Assembly: GCA_963707275.1 (NCBI GenBank)
Contig: CAVPPH010000004.1
Coordinates: 248,001 to 312,000, forward strand
DNA: 64,000 bases
Source of the DNA: JACKBK01 sp963707275
Lineage (GTDB): Bacteria; Chloroflexota; Anaerolineae; JAAEKA01
Direction: 5' to 3'
Shown in pieces: positions 29,112 through 38,533 of this stretch. The notes beneath the pieces were generated by a model. That model did not search any database and was not told the DNA's origin. It saw nothing but the letters and a program-made list of their open reading frames with translations. The position numbers and the translations under genes are program-made. The first letter of the stretch is position 1, and the number at the start of each line of letters is the position of its first letter.

Positions 29112-31422
29112 ATGCAAAATCTTGTCTATCTAATTCCACTTCTTCCATTCCTCGCCTTCGTTGCGATCGTGCTGTTGTTCAACCGCAATCCGCGGCTGAG
29201 CGGTCTCGTGGCGATCGTTGCCATTGGCGTGTCGTGGGTGATTTCGTGGGCGATCGTGTTGATTGCGATTACCACCGAGCATTTCTACGAACATCCCATC
29301 GAGCTGCCGCTGATCAGCATCCCGACCGGCACAACGACCCTCTCCATGGGGTTCACGGTCGACTCGCTGACGGCGATCATGCTGTTCATGGTGCCCTTCG
29401 TCTGTCTGATGATCTTCATCTACTCGTGGGGCTACATGGGCGTTGGCAAGCCGAAGGCGGCCGAGGTCGGTCACGATGGGCACGGCGGCCACGAGGCGAC
29501 GGAAGAGGCGCACGGCGGGCATGGCGGCGGCAAGGGCAAGGGCTGGCCGGCCGGGCCTGAGAACGTCGATCCCTGGCCAGTCGCTTTTTTGCCTACATCT
29601 CGCTCTTTGCGACCGGCATGCTGGGGCTGGTGCTGGCCGACAGCCTGGTGCTGCTCTTCATCTTCTGGGAGATCATGGGCCTCTGCTCGTATCTGCTGAT
29701 CAGCTTCTGGTTCGCACGCAAATACGACGATCCCGAACCGCATCACGCCCAAGAAGGCGGGCTTCAAGGCGTTCATCACCACTCGCGTCGGCGACGCGAT
29801 CATGTTCTGCGGCATGATGATCCTCTACGCGTCGGCGGCAGTTCTGACCGATGGGCAGGCGGGTCTGACATTCAGCGCTCTGTTCACGCCCGAGGTGCTG
29901 GAAGGGTTGCAGACTCTGTCGATCCTCGGCGATATCGGTCGCCACGCTGACCGCCGATCCTGATCTTCTGGGGCTCCATCGGCAAGTCGGCCCAGTTCCC
30001 GCTGCACGTCTGGCTGCCGGACGCAATGGAAGGCCCGACACCGGTCAGCGCGCTGATCCACGCCGCGACCATGGTCTCCGCCGGCGTCTACCTGATCATC
30101 CGCATGTATCCGCTGATGCTGGCCGGCAGCACGCCGACGCTGACCTTCATCGCGGTCATCGGTGCCTTTACGGCCCTCTTTGCGGCCATCATCGGCGTGA
30201 CCCAGACCGACATCAAACGCGTGCTGGCCTACTCCACGATCTCGCAGCTTGGCTACATGTTCGCGGCGCTGGGCATCGGCGCCTACGTCGCTGCGGTCTT
30301 CCACCTGATCACGCACGCCTTCTTCAAGGCGCTGCTCTTCCTCGGCTCTGGCTCGGTGATCCATGGCATGGAGCACGGCGAGCATCACGTCCACGAGCAC
30401 GGCGACCACGAGGTAGCCGGCTTCGATCCCAACGACATGCGCTACATGGGCGGTCTGCGCCATCGGATGCGCGGGACGTTCATCGCCTTCCTCATCGGCG
30501 GACTGTCGCTGGCCGGCTTCCCGCTCATCACCGCCGGCTTCTGGAGCAAGGACGAGATCCTGTCCGAGGCGTGGTACGGCTTCACTGCACGGCAGCACCA
30601 ACTCGACGATGTCGATGCTGGTGTTCATCGTGCTGGCGCTGGGCGCCTTCCTGACCGCCTTCTACACCTGGCGGCAGATCAGCATGACTTTCCTGGGCAA
30701 GCCGCGCACCGAGTCGGCCAAAAGCGCCAGCGAGAGCAGCAAGAGCATGGTGATCCCGCTGCTGATCCTGGCTGTGTTTGCCCTGCTGCTGGGCTACGCC
30801 GGCGTCAACGAGGAGTTCCCGATCATCGGTCCGATCCTGGGCAACCCGCTGCACCATTTCCTGGGTGAGTTCGCCGAGACGCTGGAAATCCACGCCGAGG
30901 CGATCCCGTTCGATCCCGTGCCGGTGCTGATTTCCATTCTGATGGTCTTCGGCGGTCTGGGGTTGAGCTATCTGGTCTACGGCCGGGCAGGCAAGGGCTG
31001 GCAGACGTACGACCAGCTCGACCCGCTGGAGGCCGGCATGCAGCGCATCGGCCTGGGCGGCGTCTACAACGCGAGCCGTAACAAGTTCTATTTCGACGAG
31101 TTGTACAACGCCACCTTCGTCCGCTTCTCGCTCTGGCTGTCCCGGTCTACGGCCTGGTTCGACCGCACGATTATCGACGGCGTGGTCAACGCAGTGGGTC
31201 GCTTCGGTCGCTGGCTGGCCGACATTCTGGCCCGGTTCGATCGCTCGGTAATCGATGGCATTGTCAACGGCATTGGTTCGCTGGCCAGTTTGGGCTGGCG
31301 GCGTCCTGCGGCTGGTGCAGACCGGCCAGGCGCAAAGCTATCTCTTGGTTGCTTTCCTGACGGTACTCTTGCTGCTCGCCCTGTTCTTCATCCAGGTCGT
31401 CGGCATCGGCATCGCCGGGTAA
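29112..31422 (+). CDS. nuoL: NADH-quinone oxidoreductase subunit L (multiple frameshifts)
   Basis: ATG 29112 overlaps the GAGGTGG site. Antiporter-like membrane subunit of about 770 residues: FTVDSLTAIMLFMVPF, FWEIMGLCSYLLISFW, GKSAQFPLHVWLPDAMEGPTP, SALIHAATMVSAGVYL, ITHAFFKALLFLGSGSVIHG, GFPLITAGFWSKDEIL. Frames break near 29580 (probably a lost C), 29742, 29948, 29965, 30590 and 31290. Two His-rich loops are unusual: one around residues 120-145 and one around 30370-30410 (GEHHVHEHGDHEV). The C-terminal long lateral helix region is present. Proton-pumping part of complex I. Confidence 0.92.
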
Positions 31423-31437
31423 CATCGTCGAAACTTG

Positions 31438-31469
31438 GAAGTTCAACTTTGCGGAAAAAGTTGAACTTC
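31438..31469. repeat. Perfect hairpin between nuoL and nuoM
   Basis: 13-bp stem gaagttcaacttt / aaagttgaacttc with loop gcggaa. Related hairpins with the same plan occur at 34640-34675, 52700-52733 and 52808-52835. Located inside the operon, so it is more likely an RNA processing or dispersed-repeat element than a full terminator. Confidence 0.7.
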
Positions 31470-31506
31470 TAACGGCGGCTGAACTTCTGACACGAGGAGA
31501 AGTTTC

Positions 31507-33078
31507 ATGGAATCTTGGATCCTGCCTCTTATTACCCTGATCCCGCTGCTGGGCGCGGTCATTGTCCTGTTCATTCCCGCGAGCAAGCGAGAACGGTATC
31601 AAGCTGACGGCAATTGCCATCAGCCTGGTGCCGCTGGCCTGTCCATCTGCTGATGGCGGACTACTACACCAGCTACATTCCCAGCGGCGGCGGCATGCAG
31701 TATCAGGTCACAGCTGTACTGGATTCCGTCAGCTCAACGCGTCGTACCACATGGGCGCCGACGGCTTGAGCATCCCGCTGATCTTCCTGACGACGCTGCT
31801 GACCACCCTGGGCCTGTACTACTCCCGGCACACCATCAAGAAGCGGGTGAAGGAGTTCTTCTTCCTCTTCCTGCTGCTGGAGATGGGCATGCTGGGCGTC
31901 TTCGTGTCGCTGGACTACGTGCTCTTCTACGTCTTCTGGGAGATCGGTCTGGTGCCCATGTACTTCCTGATCGGCATCTGGGGCCAGCCCAAAGACCGGC
32001 CGCGCTACGCCGCCATCAAGTTCTTCATCTACACGCTGGTCGGTTCGGTGGCCATGCTGCTGGCGATTCTGGGCCTCTACTTCGAGACCGGCACCTTCGA
32101 CATCCTGGAAGCTGCCATGGCGCAGCCCTGGGCCGGCAACCTGACCGTCGCCAGCCTGGCCTTCTGGGCCTTCATGCTGGCCTTCATGATCAAGGTGCCG
32201 GCTGGCCCTTCCACACCTGGCTGCCCGATGCCCACACCGCGGCGCCGACGGCCGGCTCGGTGATCCTGGCCGGCGTGCTGCTGAAGCTGGGCGCGTACGG
32301 CATCATCCGCATCGTGCTGCCGACCTTCCCGACCGCCTTCAACCAGTGGGCGCTGGTGATTGTCGCCATGGGTGTCATCGGCATCGTCTACGGCGCGTTC
32401 GTCTGTATCGCCCAGAGGGACCTGAAACGGCTGATCGCCTACTCATCGGTGAGCCACATGGGCTACGTGATGCTGGGCATCGGCGCTGCGGCCTCGGCAT
32501 CGACAAGATGGGCGACCAGAGCGTAGCCGACAGCATGGCCATGGCCATCAACGGCGCGACCTTGCAGATGTTCAACCACGGCATCATCACCGGCGGCCTG
32601 TTCTTCCTGGTCGGCGTGATCTACGAGCGGGCGCACACCCGCGACCTGGGCCAGTTCGGCGGTCTCAGCGCCAAGCTGCCCTACTTCTACGGGATCATGA
32701 TGGTGGTCGCCTTTGCGTCGCTGGGCCTGCCCGGTCTGGCCGGCTTCTGGGCCGAGTTCTTCACCTTCCGAGGCGCCTTCGATCTCGTGACGATCTGGGC
32801 TGCCATCGGCGTCATCGGCATCGTCGTCACCGCCGGCTACATCCTCTACCGCATCATCCAGTCGATCTTCCTGGGCGAGTACGACGCCAGCAAGATCGAC
32901 CACTGGACCGATATGCAGCGATGGCCAGGAAAAGCACGAACCGACCGACTTGGCCCGCTTCGAGAAGCTGACGATGTGGCCGCTGGTTATCCTGATTGTG
33001 CTGCTGGGCGTCTTCCCGACGCCGTTGTTGAACTTCTTCAACCAGTTTGCCGCCGAAATGGTTCGCCGTATTGGGTAG
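31507..33078 (+). CDS. nuoM: NADH-quinone oxidoreductase subunit M (multiple frameshifts)
   Basis: ATG 31507. Recognisable segments are SYHMGADGLSIPLIFLTTLL, FWEIGLVPMYFLIGIWG, KFFIYTLVGSVAMLLAIL, FMIKVPAWPFHTWLPDAHT (after correcting the frame near 32205), LIAYSSVSHMGYVMLG and GLPGLAGFWAEFFTF. Frame changes are near 31590, 31645-31725, 32205, 32495 and 32925. Reconstructed length is about 520 residues, ending FAAEMVRRIG. Proton-pumping membrane subunit. Confidence 0.92.
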
Positions 33079-33135
33079 TTTTGATGCCCGTTCCTGATTT
33101 CGCCGGCGCCTGCGCGCTGACGAGAGGAGGCTAGA

Positions 33136-34630
33136 TTGACTGTCGATACCCTCCGATTATTGCTTCCAGAACTTATCCTGGTCGTGACTGGCCTGGTTGT
33201 GATTACGATCGACCTGATCACAGCTCCGGCGCATCAACGACGCGGTGCTGGCCGGTGTGTCCGTTGCGGGCCTGCTGCTGGCTGCGCTGGCTGCGTTTAT
33301 CACTGCGCGACGTCGACTCCGCAGGCGGTGACGGACATGCTGGCGGTCGACGGCTTTGCCACCTTCCTGATGGTCGCCGCGCTGATCGGCATGGCGCTGG
33401 TGGTGCTCTACTCCCTGGATTACATGCGCAAGTACGGCACGCAACCGTGGCGAATACTACGCCTTCCTGCTCGCTGTGGCCCTGGCCATCGTCCTGGCCG
33501 TCGGCGCCAACGACCTGTTGATGGTCTACCTGGCGATGGAGTTCCTCTCCATCACCTCCTACGTGCTGGTCGGCTACCTGCGCGGCGATGCCCGCTCCAG
33601 CGAGGCGCGCCATCAAATACTTCCTCTACGGCGCGGTGGCGTCGGCGTGATGCTCTACGGCATCTCGCTGATCTACGGCGCAACCGGCACGCTCGGCCTC
33701 GACGCCATAGCACAGGTCATCAGTGGCGGCGGTGCGCTGGGATCGCGCGCGCTGGGCTTCACCGCGGTGGTGCTGCTGATCGTCGGCTTCGGCTTCAAGA
33801 CCAGCCTGGTGCCGTTCCACCAGTGGGCGCCTGACGTCTACGAGGGCGCGCCGACACCGATCACCGGTTTCCTGTCCACGGCCTCCAAGGCTGGCCGGCT
33901 TCGCCCTGCTGATGCGCACTATGATCGTGGCGTTGCCCTCGCTGTCGGTGGACTGGCTGACGGTGCTGGCCGGCATCAGCATGATCACCATGACCTTCGG
34001 CAACCTGGTGGCGCTGAAGCAGACCAACATGAAACGGCTGTTGGCGTATTCTTCCATCGCCCAGGCCGGCTACATCCTGATGGGGCTGGTGGCCGTTCCG
34101 CAGATCGGCTATCAGATCCTGCCCTTCGTCGGATTTCACGTTCAACGGCATCAACGGCGTGCTGATCTATCTCTTCGGCTACATCTTCACCAACCTGGGC
34201 GCGTTCGCGGTGGTCATCGCCATCGAGAACGAGACCGGCAAGGTGGAGGTCAAGGACTACGCCGGGCTGATCTACCGCTCGCCCTGGCTGGCGTCGCTGC
34301 TGCTGATCTTCCTGCTGTCGCTGACCGGCATCCCGCCGACACTGGGCTTCTGGGGCAAGTATTTCGTCTTCGGCGCGGCGATGCAGATCAAGTTCTACCC
34401 GCTGGCCGCGGTCGCATTGATCAACGCCGCCATCGCCGCGGGCTACTACCTGAACATCGTGCGCTACATGTTCCTGATGCCGGCCGAGGACGAGGAAAAG
34501 ATCGGCATCACACGCGCCATCAGCGTCACCCTGGCAGTCTGCGCGGCCGCGGTGCTCCTGCTGGGCATTGCCCCCGAGCGCGCTGATCACCTGGGCCACC
34601 GAGTCGGCGCAATTCCTTACGCGGTTATAG
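33136..34630 (+). CDS. nuoN: NADH-quinone oxidoreductase subunit N (multiple frameshifts)
   Basis: TTG 33136 preceded by GAGGAGG. Motifs: AVGANDLLMVYLAMEFLSI, FGFKTSLVPFHQWAPDVYEG, PTPITGFLSTASKA, KQTNMKRLLAYSSIAQAGY, LLIFLLSLTGIPPTLGFWGK. Frame changes lie near 33228, 33310, 33450, 33610, 33895, 34130 and 34580. The corrected end reads through to TAG 34628-34630, just before a strong terminator. Last gene of the nuo cluster. Confidence 0.92.
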
Positions 34631-34639
34631 CGGCACATT

Positions 34640-34675
34640 GCGACGTTCGACTATTTCGGTAGAGTCGAACGTCGC
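34640..34675. repeat. 13-bp perfect hairpin after nuoN
   Basis: Stem gcgacgttcgact / agtcgaacgtcgc with a 10-base loop. It resembles the gaagttcgact hairpins seen elsewhere in the window and directly precedes the terminator hairpin. Confidence 0.65.
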
Positions 34676-34678
34676 ACG

Positions 34679-34720
34679 CAACAAGAAAAAGGACGCAATG
34701 TTGCGTCCTTTTTCTTGTTG
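34679..34720. terminator. Strong bidirectional terminator after nuoN
   Basis: A 20-bp perfect inverted repeat (caacaagaaaaaggacgcaa / ttgcgtcctttttcttgttg) with a 2-base spacer. A and T tracts within the stem give a U-rich end in both directions. It separates the nuo operon from the convergent hydrolase gene. Confidence 0.85.
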
Positions 34721-34836
34721 TATCCAAAATGGGTTAACGCTCCGGCCGGTCTCCGACCGAGTCCAGTCACTCGTTCAACCAGCTTTGAATTCACCCTCAT
34801 GATTTGTTCCAGTGTTTTTCGAGAAGACAGTTGTCC

Positions 34837-35563
34837 TTACTCAAGCCCCTTTGCGAGCTCAAGTATCGCGTCCGCCGTCAGTCGCTGTTGCTCGTCACGG
34901 CTGATAGTCGCGATCCCATCGCCTTTCTGTGGACCGTAGTGACCGAACTGCGCATGGTTGCCGCCATCGATCACTTTTAGCGACGCGCCGGTCAGGAAGC
35001 CGGCGCAGCAATTCTTCGAACACTGCGCCATCCACGCCATCCTCAGTGCCGTAGATGGAGACAGCCGCAGCGGGTAGCGCAGTGAGATCCGTGGAATTGG
35101 CTGGGTAGGACGCAAGAAACGCGATGCCGTCAACGGCGTCAGGATTGTTCTTCACGTACTCAGCAGCCATCGCGCCGCCCAGTGAGTGACCGCCGATGAT
35201 CCAGGTGTCGATGTCGGGATAGGCTGCGATGACGTCGTCAGCACGGCTAATGCCAAAGACAGCCAGGTTGAGCGGCATCGGAACGATGACCGCCAACACA
35301 CCACCGTCGCTCAATTGCTGCATCAAGGGCGCGTAGGCAGCGGGGTCGACCAGTCCTCCCGGGTAGAAGATGAAGCCTGCACTCGGTTCCCCCTCGGGCT
35401 CGAATACGTACCAGCCGCGTTCCGTCTGTGCTTGCTGGGCCAGCGCGGCCGCCTCCGGGAACGCGGGGTACGTAGCCACGCGCGTCCACGCGTAGAAGAT
35501 CGCGGCCATTAGCACCAGCAGCACAACAATGAAGGCGCCCGCCAGCTTCAACTTCTTGTTCAT
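34837..35563 (-). CDS. Alpha/beta hydrolase, membrane anchored (one frameshift)
   Basis: ATG 35561-35563. N-terminal membrane anchor (FIVVLLVLMAAIFYAWT), then an alpha/beta hydrolase domain: FEPEGEPSAGFIFYPGG, the nucleophile elbow WIIGGHSLGGAMAAEYV, acidic residue region IYGTEDGVDG and the C-terminal His in VIDGGNHAQFGHYGPQ. The frame changes near 34985 and the restored product has about 241 residues. Resembles the PF12695-type hydrolases of unknown substrate. Confidence 0.82.
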
Positions 35564-35715
35564 TGCGACCTCGCTCGAAATTGGATTGCCGCTTCATGCG
35601 AAGCAGCCCGGTGTGGACGTAGTAGGTCAATTGTCACGGCATTGCCTGCCTGATCTGTCCGAGTGTGCAATCGGTTCACTGATGAATCACTGTAGGCGCA
35701 AGTTTGATCGGTGTT

Positions 35716-35922
35716 TCACTCACTGTCATCTGACCCTTTGCCTTGCCGCTCCATCGCTGCTCCAACGGCAGCGCCGATCGCTACGCCGACGCCAACACCG
35801 ACAGCGATATTGTCGATTGCCACTCCGATGGCCGCACCAACTCCTGCTCCAAGCGCGATGCCGACACCGATCTTGCTGCCTTGTTTCGTTACTTTCTTCT
35901 CGTCATTTGCTCCCGAATCCAA
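35716..35922 (-). CDS. Small glycine-zipper protein
   Basis: 68 residues from TTG 35920-35922, chosen because AGGAGG lies 6 bases upstream; an ATG at 35949 is also open. A charged head (ANDEKKVTKQG) is followed by a long Gly/Ala/Val-rich region with GxxxG spacing (GVGIALGAGVGAAIGVAID, VGVGVGVAIGAAVGAAM) and a polar tail. Glycine zippers pack in membranes or oligomers. No family function is assignable. Confidence 0.6.
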   Translation of the reverse strand: MDSGANDEKKVTKQGSKIGVGIALGAGVGAAIGVAIDNIAVGVGVGVAIGAAVGAAMERQGKGSDDSE

Positions 35923-36107
35923 ATCAAGCCTCCTTCTGATTTGTTGCATCGCCTTCGTCGCTGTCGTACAACCGGCGTCGTTTCATGATAAACGCGTTGG
36001 TTGTCATTGGTGCGATGGTAGCATTGTTGGCTGTCCCGGTCAAGGCATCGAGGAATCGCGCAACATTGAGCGCCAACTGGAGTCTCGAGGTCCGGAACAG
36101 CCAAAAC

Positions 36108-37082
36108 TCATGCGTTGAGCGACATTGGCAGCGGACCTCTCTCGAGAACAAGTTCAGCTCGTGCAGCTACTGCGGCGAGTTCCTGATCATTACCTGTCCA
36201 CACGTTCCAGCCAAAATGTGATGCCGCAATTTGGAGTTCGTAGCAGTGATGACGGAGCGGGGCATCGATCAAATCGGTCTCGCTCAAATCAGGGGCATGA
36301 AGTGTCCGCCGCCACAAATCGGCTGCCGCTATTCCCGGATGCCACGACCCCCAGAACGTGCACCACGCAATATCGAAAAGGAAGTCACCGCGCACCGAGC
36401 ACTTCCACGAGAAGATCGCGGTTACGCGCGTCGCATCCTCGGAAACCAGTACATTCTGGTGGAGCAAATCCCCATGTACAAGGTCGCGCCGTTCCGGGCA
36501 ATACGGTAACAGCGCTTCGATTCGGGTTTCGCAGGCTCGAAATATGGCATCGATTCGACCATTTTCTGCAAGCTTTTTGCGCCATCCACTGACAACTGAG
36601 TCGGGTTTATCGATCAACCCGTTACGCAAAAAATCATGCCAGGTCAACCCTGCCGTGGCGCCTGGATCGTGCCAGACAACCGCATCATCAGGCGTCGATG
36701 GGACTGCACGCAGCGCCGCCAGCAAACGTCCTATTGCACCCCCGACCGCATCAGCATCCTCCAGCGACACATCCTCGACAAACCGCCCATGATGGCGTCG
36801 TGAGATGGCGTAATGGTGGCCAAGCGCCTCACCCACAGCCAACACCTCGGGTATCGGCAAATCAGGGGCCGTGAATTGCATCGACGCTGCATCGATCGAA
36901 AATCCATCAGGCATATCGCTGAGCCGCAACACAAATTGATCCGCACCTACACGGTATGTATACGCCGCCGACCAGAACCCGCCAGAAATTGGAGCGATCT
37001 CCGTCACGGCGTCATCGTGGGTGTTGGCAAGCCAATCAGAAATTTGGGCAATTGCTGGCTGTGGTTTCTGTTTCGTTGTCAT
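36108..37082 (-). CDS. Aminoglycoside phosphotransferase (APH)-family kinase-like protein
   Basis: 324 residues from ATG 37080-37082. The APH fold shows RVGADQFVLRLSD (Lys/Arg strand), the Brenner-type catalytic loop LVHGDLLHQNVLV (Asp and Asn present) and SWKCSVRGDFLFDIAWC. In most relatives the segment before W reads I-D-W-E, where Asp binds Mg; here it is F-S-W-K, so the second metal ligand appears replaced. GC is lower than in neighbours, suggesting acquisition. Could be a small-molecule kinase or a degenerate one. Resistance function is not shown. Confidence 0.72.
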   Translation of the reverse strand: MTTKQKPQPAIAQISDWLANTHDDAVTEIAPISGGFWSAAYTYRVGADQFVLRLSDMPDGFSIDAASMQFTAPDLPIPEVLAVGEALGHHYAISRRHHGRFVEDVSLEDADAVGGAIGRLLAALRAVPSTPDDAVVWHDPGATAGLTWHDFLRNGLIDKPDSVVSGWRKKLAENGRIDAIFRACETRIEALLPYCPERRDLVHGDLLHQNVLVSEDATRVTAIFSWKCSVRGDFLFDIAWCTFWGSWHPGIAAADLWRRTLHAPDLSETDLIDAPLRHHCYELQIAASHFGWNVWTGNDQELAAVAARAELVLERGPLPMSLNA

Positions 37083-37166
37083 CAATCGTGGGGCGAAATA
37101 GATTTGCTCTTTGAATCGGCTACTTGGCCAAGCCGTCCAAAACAGTCAGAGCGAGCGTACGTCTGC

Positions 37167-38196
37167 CTAAGAAGCTGCTTGAACAAGGGCGGGTTGTCGC
37201 AACTCCGTTTGCTCAGCGACCACCTGGATGATGACGTTGCCAGCCTTGTTCCCCGTTTCAACATAGCGGTGCGCTTCGGCAGTCTGTGCCAGCGGGTAAC
37301 GCCTGTCGATGATCGATTCTTAGCTTGCCTGCCTCAATCAGCTTTCTGAGGATCACCAGGTCACCGCTGGTCTGGTTGGTCATCTCAAGGATCACGCGCT
37401 TGCTGCTGGTGAGCGACGTCCATCGCCCGCGCAGCAGCAGCGCCAGGCTGGGGTTGGCCACGAGGTAGCGCCCGTTCTCCTTCAGCGACGCGATGCTGCC
37501 TGCAAACGAACTTTTGCCCACCACGTCGAAGATCACGTCGTAAGTCTGGCCGTTCTTGGTGAAGTCTTCACGCCTGTAATCGATGACATGGTCGGCGCCG
37601 ATGGCGCGCAGCATCTCCAGCTTTGCCGCGCTGTCAATGGCTGTCACCTCTGCGCCATAGTGCCTGGCAAGCTGGACCGCAAAGGTACCGATGCTGCCGC
37701 CCGCGCCGTTGATCACGATGCTCTCGCCCGGCTGGAGGGCCGCTTTGGTGAGAAAGTGCAGCGCTTCAAGCCCGCCGGTGGGAACGGCCGCCGCCTCGGC
37801 GTAGGTCATGTTGGCCGGCTTGAGCGCGATCGCCCCATCGGCGGGCAGGCAGACGTACTCGGCGTACGCGCCGAAGCTAAAGCCTGTCTGTGCAAACACC
37901 TGGTCGCCGACGGCGAACTGTGTAACGTCCTTGCCTACCGCCTCGATCTCGCCGGCGAGCTCTTGTCCCAGTGTCGTCTTGCGCGTCGGTCTTCGAAAGC
38001 CGACATAGAGTCGCATAGCCGGCCGAATCCAGGCAGGGAGCGTCATGCTGCGCATTTCGCAGTCCCCGGCAGTGACGGTGGCCGCATACACCTTGATCAG
38101 GACTTCATTGTCCTTGGGGACTGGTTTTTCAATCTCCTTGAGATGCAAAACGTCCGGTGGTCCGTATGCTGTCCATATGATCGCTTTCACGGGCAT
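37167..38196 (-). CDS. NAD(P)-dependent quinone oxidoreductase / zinc-less MDR (one frameshift)
   Basis: ATG 38194-38196. The medium-chain dehydrogenase fold shows VKAIIWTAYGPPDVLHLKEI, TLGQELAGEIEAVGKDV, FGAYAEYVCLPADG and the dinucleotide-binding VINGAGGSIGTFAVQLAR. No structural zinc cysteines, as in the QOR/NADPH:quinone reductase branch. Near 37315 the frame shifts; in the corrected frame it ends with RRYPLAQTAEAHRYVETG ... LVQAAS at TAG 37167-37169 (about 343 residues). Substrate unknown. Confidence 0.85.
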
Positions 38197-38466
38197 CCTC
38201 CTTCAAGGCTTGATTGGTGATGTGCTCAGCCCCTATTCTATCAGCTTTGGGCGGTACGCGCCATGGTGATGAAAACCTTGCAGCGTGCATCCCTCGTCGA
38301 GATAGCGCATCGCGTGTCGTCCGGCGGAATGTGCAGCTTGGTGGCTGGAATTGGCGCAGACATGGGTCAACGCTGGACCTGCACCGGGGTCATGGTCTGG
38401 CCGATGGTAACATCGTTGCCGGCTCGCGTCAAACCATTTGTGGATCATCGGGTCGCACCACCAAGT

Positions 38467-38495
38467 TTGCCCGGCGTGCTGGCGGGTCATATAAT
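38467..38495 (+). promoter_or_regulatory. Promoter of the MurE-type ligase gene
   Basis: TTGCCC (38467-38472), 17-base spacer, TATAAT (38490-38495), 39 nt before the ATG. The rest of the 38197-38533 gap shows no gene I can support. Confidence 0.6.
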
Positions 38496-38533
38496 GGTGA
38501 CGCCGCAACAAACTATCGGTCCCGGTAATCTGT

